NCBI GenBank assembly: GCA_017445115.1
Contig: JAFSUU010000059.1
Span: forward strand, 1 to 52,028
Reading direction: 5' to 3'
From: Clostridia bacterium
Lineage (GTDB): Bacteria > Bacillota_A > Clostridia > Oscillospirales > CAG-272
DNA length: 52,028 bases
Shown: one piece after another, positions 50,461 through 52,028 of the stretch
Position numbering within the stretch: the stretch's first letter is position 1
Layout: every line of letters starts with the position of its first letter
Made by a program: the position numbers and the translations under genes
The notes under the pieces: generated by a model
Told to the model about the DNA's origin: nothing
Seen by the model: only the letters and a program-made list of their open reading frames with translations
Database searches by the model: none

Positions 50461-51059
50461 GCAAGGTATTGTGGAAGGGCGGAACGCTTCTCGCTCCGGT
50501 ACCCGCTGTCATGGTGACTTGCGGAGATATGGAAAAATCGAATATCATTACCGTCGCCTGGACCGGCATCACGTGCAGTGATCCTCCGATGACCTATATT
50601 TCCGTTCGCCCGGAGAGATACTCGTACGGGATCATAAAAGAGCGCGGTGAGTTTGCGATCAATCTTACCACCGTTCAAATGACGAAGTGGACCGATTTTC
50701 TCGGCGTTCACACCGGAAGGAAGATCGATAAATTCAAAAAAAGCGGACTGACGAAAGAGGCTTCGCAAAAGATCTCATGTCCGATAATCGCAGAAAGCCC
50801 GCTGGCGCTCGAATGTACAGTTAAAGACGTTATCCGTCTCGGAAGCCACGATATGTTTCTTTCGGAGATCGTCGCGGTCGACGTCGACGAAGAACTGATC
50901 GACAAAAACGGAAGACTTCACCTTGAACGCGCGTCCCTTGCCGCGTATTCACACGGCGAGTATTTCGCTCTCGGTAAAAGCCTCGGAAAGTTCGGATTTT
51001 CCGTCGCAAAAAAGAAAAAGAAATCGCCGCCCGCCGCCCGACGCGGCGGTAAAGCCTAA
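50457..51059 (+). CDS. Flavin reductase-like / FMN-binding protein
   Basis: A 200-residue protein of the flavin reductase-like FMN-binding family. The split-barrel motif is VPAVMVTCGDMEKSNIITVAWTG, next CSDPPMTYISVRPERYSYGII, and later GRKIDKFKKSGLT. The function is FMN-dependent reduction of an unknown substrate. A basic C-terminal tail (KKKKKSPPAARRGG) is an addition and could bind nucleic acid or membrane. It overlaps the glycosyltransferase by four bases (ATGA), a coupled pair. Confidence 0.88.
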   Translation: MSKVLWKGGTLLAPVPAVMVTCGDMEKSNIITVAWTGITCSDPPMTYISVRPERYSYGIIKERGEFAINLTTVQMTKWTDFLGVHTGRKIDKFKKSGLTKEASQKISCPIIAESPLALECTVKDVIRLGSHDMFLSEIVAVDVDEELIDKNGRLHLERASLAAYSHGEYFALGKSLGKFGFSVAKKKKKSPPAARRGGKA

Positions 51060-51085
51060 ATCCTCGAAGATAAACGGAGTTAAAA

Positions 51086-51856
51086 ATGGACAAAAGAGAA
51101 CTTCCGATCGCAGTGTTCGATTCGGGGCTCGGCGGTATCTCGGTGCTGAAGCGTCTCTGCCGGAAACTCCCGAGTGAAAAATTCATATACTTCGGCGATT
51201 CAAAGTACGCTCCTTACGGAGAAAAGAGCCGTGAATGGATACTGTCAAGAAGTATCGAGATCGCGGAGAACTTTATTTCTGAAGGAATAAAAGCCCTTGT
51301 TGTTGCGTGCAATACCGCGACGAGCGTCGCCGTAAAAACTCTTCGTGAGAGATACCCGGATATTCCCGTGATCGGACTTGAACCCGCGCTGAAGATCGCG
51401 GTCGAGAGCGGCAGGGAAGGCGCCGTTGTGGTCATGGCGACTCCGGTGACGCTTTCGGGAGAAAAATTCAGCGCTCTGCTCGAACGCTTCAAAGAAGAAA
51501 AAAAGATTATACTCATGCCGGCTCCGAAACTCGTGGAATTCGTTGAGAACGGAGAATACGGCGGAGAGGCGGTAGAAGAGTATCTGAAAGAACTGCTTTT
51601 ACCCTATAAAGGCAGCAGGATAGCGTCCGTTGTGCTCGGCTGCACACATTTTCCGTTTTTGAAGGAAGCGATATCAAAGGTCTTCGGCGACGTCGATTTT
51701 TACGACGGAGCCGTCGGAACCGCGAACGAGACCGCAAGACAGCTCGAGCTTCGCGGTCTTTTGTCCGAAGAAAACAACGGTTTCGTTGCGATCGATAACA
51801 GCCTCGGCGATGAAATGTCGGAGCGCTCGTGGGAACTGTTTGAAAGAGAAATCTGA
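51086..51856 (+). CDS. murI: Glutamate racemase
   Basis: A 256-residue cofactor-free racemase that supplies D-glutamate for peptidoglycan. Both catalytic cysteines are visible in VVACNTATS and LGCTHFPFL, with FDSGLGGISVLKRL at the N-terminus and YFGDSKYAPYGEKS. Size and motifs are normal. It follows the flavin reductase by 26 bases, with GGAG as ribosome site. Confidence 0.96.
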   Translation: MDKRELPIAVFDSGLGGISVLKRLCRKLPSEKFIYFGDSKYAPYGEKSREWILSRSIEIAENFISEGIKALVVACNTATSVAVKTLRERYPDIPVIGLEPALKIAVESGREGAVVVMATPVTLSGEKFSALLERFKEEKKIILMPAPKLVEFVENGEYGGEAVEEYLKELLLPYKGSRIASVVLGCTHFPFLKEAISKVFGDVDFYDGAVGTANETARQLELRGLLSEENNGFVAIDNSLGDEMSERSWELFEREI

Positions 51857-51890
51857 AATAGCGATCTGAAAAGAAAAAAGGTCATCCCGA

Positions 51891-52028
51891 TGCCGACTGT
51901 TCTAAAGGACAGTCGGCAGCGATATTTGCCCTTTGGGCAAGCGATATACACCTTCGGTGTTCGATATGTGCCTTCGGCACGCGATATGTTCGCTTCGCGA
52001 ACGAGGGCAAATATCATATCGCATTCGC
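51891..52028. repeat. Array of hairpins joined by CGATAT linkers, cut by window end
   Basis: Five consecutive perfect or near-perfect hairpins: 51891-51918 (TGCCGACTGTTC type), 51926-51940 (TTGCCC-TTT-GGGCAA), 51948-51960 (ACACC-TTC-GGTGT), 51968-51980 (GTGCC-TTC-GGCAC) and 51988-52002 (GTTCGC-TTC-GCGAAC). They are separated by seven-base linkers GCGATAT, GCGATAT, TCGATAT and GCGATAT. The stems differ in sequence while the linkers and small loops stay constant. An outer inverted pair, GATATTTGCCCT (51921-51932) and AGGGCAAATATC (52004-52015), could fold the whole array into one arm. The unit continues beyond the window. Confidence 0.9.

Noticed and set aside
51891..52028. CRISPR array from the terminal repeat
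   Set aside because: The constant part is a seven-base linker and the variable parts are palindromes of 13-28 bases, the reverse of CRISPR logic.

Overview
The window reads as a chromosomal segment of a spore-forming, low-to-mid GC Firmicute (class Clostridia, probably an uncultured gut or rumen lineage). The case rests on the Firmicute gene order yicC-remA-gmk-rpoZ-priA-def-fmt-rsmB-rlmN-prpC-prkC-rsgA followed by a very short spoVM, a CIRCE operator, a PASTA kinase, a class B sortase, and strong Shine-Dalgarno sites with many TTGACA-N17-TATAAT-type promoters. Intracellular sialidase-like and GH110-like proteins fit a host-glycan habitat; that part is inference.

Layout: 1-700 is a gene-free stretch of hairpins and direct repeats. 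0.7-6.5 kb holds a DUF559 endonuclease-like gene, a secreted-propeller/HD-GYP sensor (c-di-GMP hydrolysis), a P-loop kinase-like gene overlapping an HD phosphohydrolase, and a BNR/sialidase-like gene. 6.5-7.3 kb is a heat-shock unit: CIRCE, a structured leader with a 13-codon ORF, and hsp20. 7.4-19.8 kb is one long housekeeping run from yicC to spoVM covering nucleotide metabolism, RNA polymerase, primosome, formyl-Met handling, RNA methylation, the Ser/Thr phosphatase-kinase pair and ribosome assembly. The genes coaBC, rpe and thiN, often found in this run, are missing.

19.8-25.9 kb holds a 76-residue protein of unknown function, a leftward pair (unknown membrane protein plus phosphodiester-glycosidase-like protein), a nucleoside-hydrolase-like gene and a membrane acyltransferase. 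At 25.98 kb is tRNA-Ser(UGA), whose 3' end is part of an exact-period 190-bp tandem duplication. 26.4-31.1 kb is the most unusual block: a leftward operon-like set of two solute-binding lipoproteins of different families (BMP and SBP_bac_5) and a membrane Cache-HAMP-GGDEF diguanylate cyclase, with no ABC permease or ATPase. It looks like a ligand-sensing c-di-GMP input module rather than an importer. 31.3-34.3 kb holds a GH110-like beta-helix protein and an acyltransferase with a zinc ribbon.

34.4-37.6 kb is a leftward four-gene set suggestive of metal handling: a small His/Cys-rich membrane protein, a LolD/MacB-type ATPase, an FtsX-like permease with a 48-residue His/Asp/Glu-rich insert, and a CxxC lipoprotein. 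37.7-42.3 kb is a rightward operon (small membrane protein, tilS, hpt, ftsH) behind two tandem promoters. 42.4-47.7 kb is the leftward pth-mfd-foldase operon. 47.8-51.9 kb runs sortase B, rlmA, a family-2 glycosyltransferase, a flavin reductase and murI. The window ends in an array of small hairpins joined by a conserved CGATAT linker.

All calls are from reading the sequence; no database search was run. Several start codons were moved from the longest possible reading to the one supported by a Shine-Dalgarno site or promoter, and this is stated in each entry.
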